A DNA stretch of 34,599 nucleotides from Bacteroidia bacterium (lineage in GTDB: Bacteria; Bacteroidota; Bacteroidia; JANWVE01). Both the position numbers and the translations under genes were made by a program. The stretch is taken from assembly GCA_025057675.1 (NCBI GenBank), contig JANWVE010000009.1, positions 1 through 34,599 of the forward strand, given 5' to 3'. Shown here in pieces: positions 34,255 to 34,599 of the stretch. Within the stretch, counting starts at the first letter, position 1. Each line of letters opens with the position of its first letter. Under the pieces are notes generated by a model. That model worked only from the letters and a program-made list of their open reading frames with translations. It ran no database searches and was not told the origin of the DNA.

Positions 34255-34599
34255 TTTTTTGGGCGTGTCCTTGTGGGCGTTTCGCTGATGCTCATGCCCA
34301 CAAGGTCGGCGTGCTGCGGGCTGACGGTGCTGCGCCCCACCCCCTGGGCAAGGGTAAAAGCGTAGGCGAGGGGCTTCGCACCGTGCTATCGCACGCCCTC
34401 CGCATGCCTCACGCAAGAACTTTGCAGATTGGCAGAGTCTATTTATTGAAATCTTTATCTTGTAAGTACTTGAAAATGAACATCAAACAAAGTAAAAATA
34501 CATTTTAACCTTGTAAATTATTGAAAATCAATACTAAATAAGATAAAACTTGAATGTTCAGGGTTAAAGGATTGTGATAAGTCGATGTATTCAAGGTTT
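34255..34599. repeat. Intergenic mosaic repeat, copy J (cut by window end)
   Basis: Long left arm (34255-34414) followed by at least 185 bp of AT-rich core in the copy B orientation. Hairpin 1 is CCTTGTGGGC/GCCCACAAGG with a loop different from copies B and I. Hairpin 2 is CGTGC-TATC-GCACG (34382-34395). The right arm lies beyond the window. Confidence 0.92.

Overview
The window is a piece of a Bacteroidota (Bacteroidetes) chromosome. The evidence is a Por/type IX secretion sorting domain, a TamL-like outer-membrane lipoprotein, a carboxypeptidase-regulatory-domain TonB receptor, AT-rich coding sequence, and the Bacteroidota -7 promoter box TAnnTTTG (or a one-mismatch form) in front of nearly every transcription unit. 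I cannot place it below phylum. Most genes are unrelated housekeeping genes in short units; no phage, integrase, transposase, CRISPR array, rRNA or tRNA is visible.

Layout. 1-236: 5' end of an AAA-ATPase-like (PF09820-type) gene. 503-4454 (minus): PP2C-like phosphatase, then a BamA/TamA-type outer-membrane protein. 5222-6241 (minus): RsiV-like secreted protein. 6315-8150: mutL. 8848-10140: vitamin K-dependent gamma-carboxylase homologue. 10206-10919: an sdhB without sdhA or sdhC. 11011-11589 (minus): 5-formyl-THF cyclo-ligase. 12110-13075 (minus): phoH. 13290-16334 (minus): a small secreted protein with an apparent frameshift, then a large type IX-secreted protein. 16645-17787: DegT/DnrJ aminotransferase. 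18502-20313 (minus): MBL-fold hydrolase and acyl-CoA thioesterase. 21031-23169 (minus): copper P-type ATPase. 23244-24080 (minus): PyrK-like flavoprotein. 24839-28354: dnaE. 28859-31096: WG-repeat protein. 31900-34176: TonB-dependent receptor.

The striking part lies between the genes. Ten copies (two incomplete) of one repeat family occupy about 5 kb, roughly 14-15% of the window. A full copy is about 560-630 bp: a terminal inverted repeat TTTTTTGGGCGTGTCC / GGACACGCCCAAAAAA, a GC-rich arm of about 105-175 bp at each end pointing inward and ending in CCTCACGC, and a very AT-rich core of roughly 44-nt palindromic units (TAACCTTGT..TTGAAAATCAA..ACAAGGTAAA). The arms hold at least two hairpins whose stem sequences differ between copies while pairing is kept. 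Arms and cores are shuffled between copies. The elements carry no convincing gene, sit only between genes, and one directly abuts a stop codon. This is the best candidate here for an undescribed system: a mosaic, structure-conserved, non-autonomous intergenic element.

A second theme is promoter geometry. The -7 box lies exactly 4 nt before the ATG in five genes and 5 nt in a sixth, which suggests leaderless or nearly leaderless mRNAs; the same boxes were used to correct several start codons.
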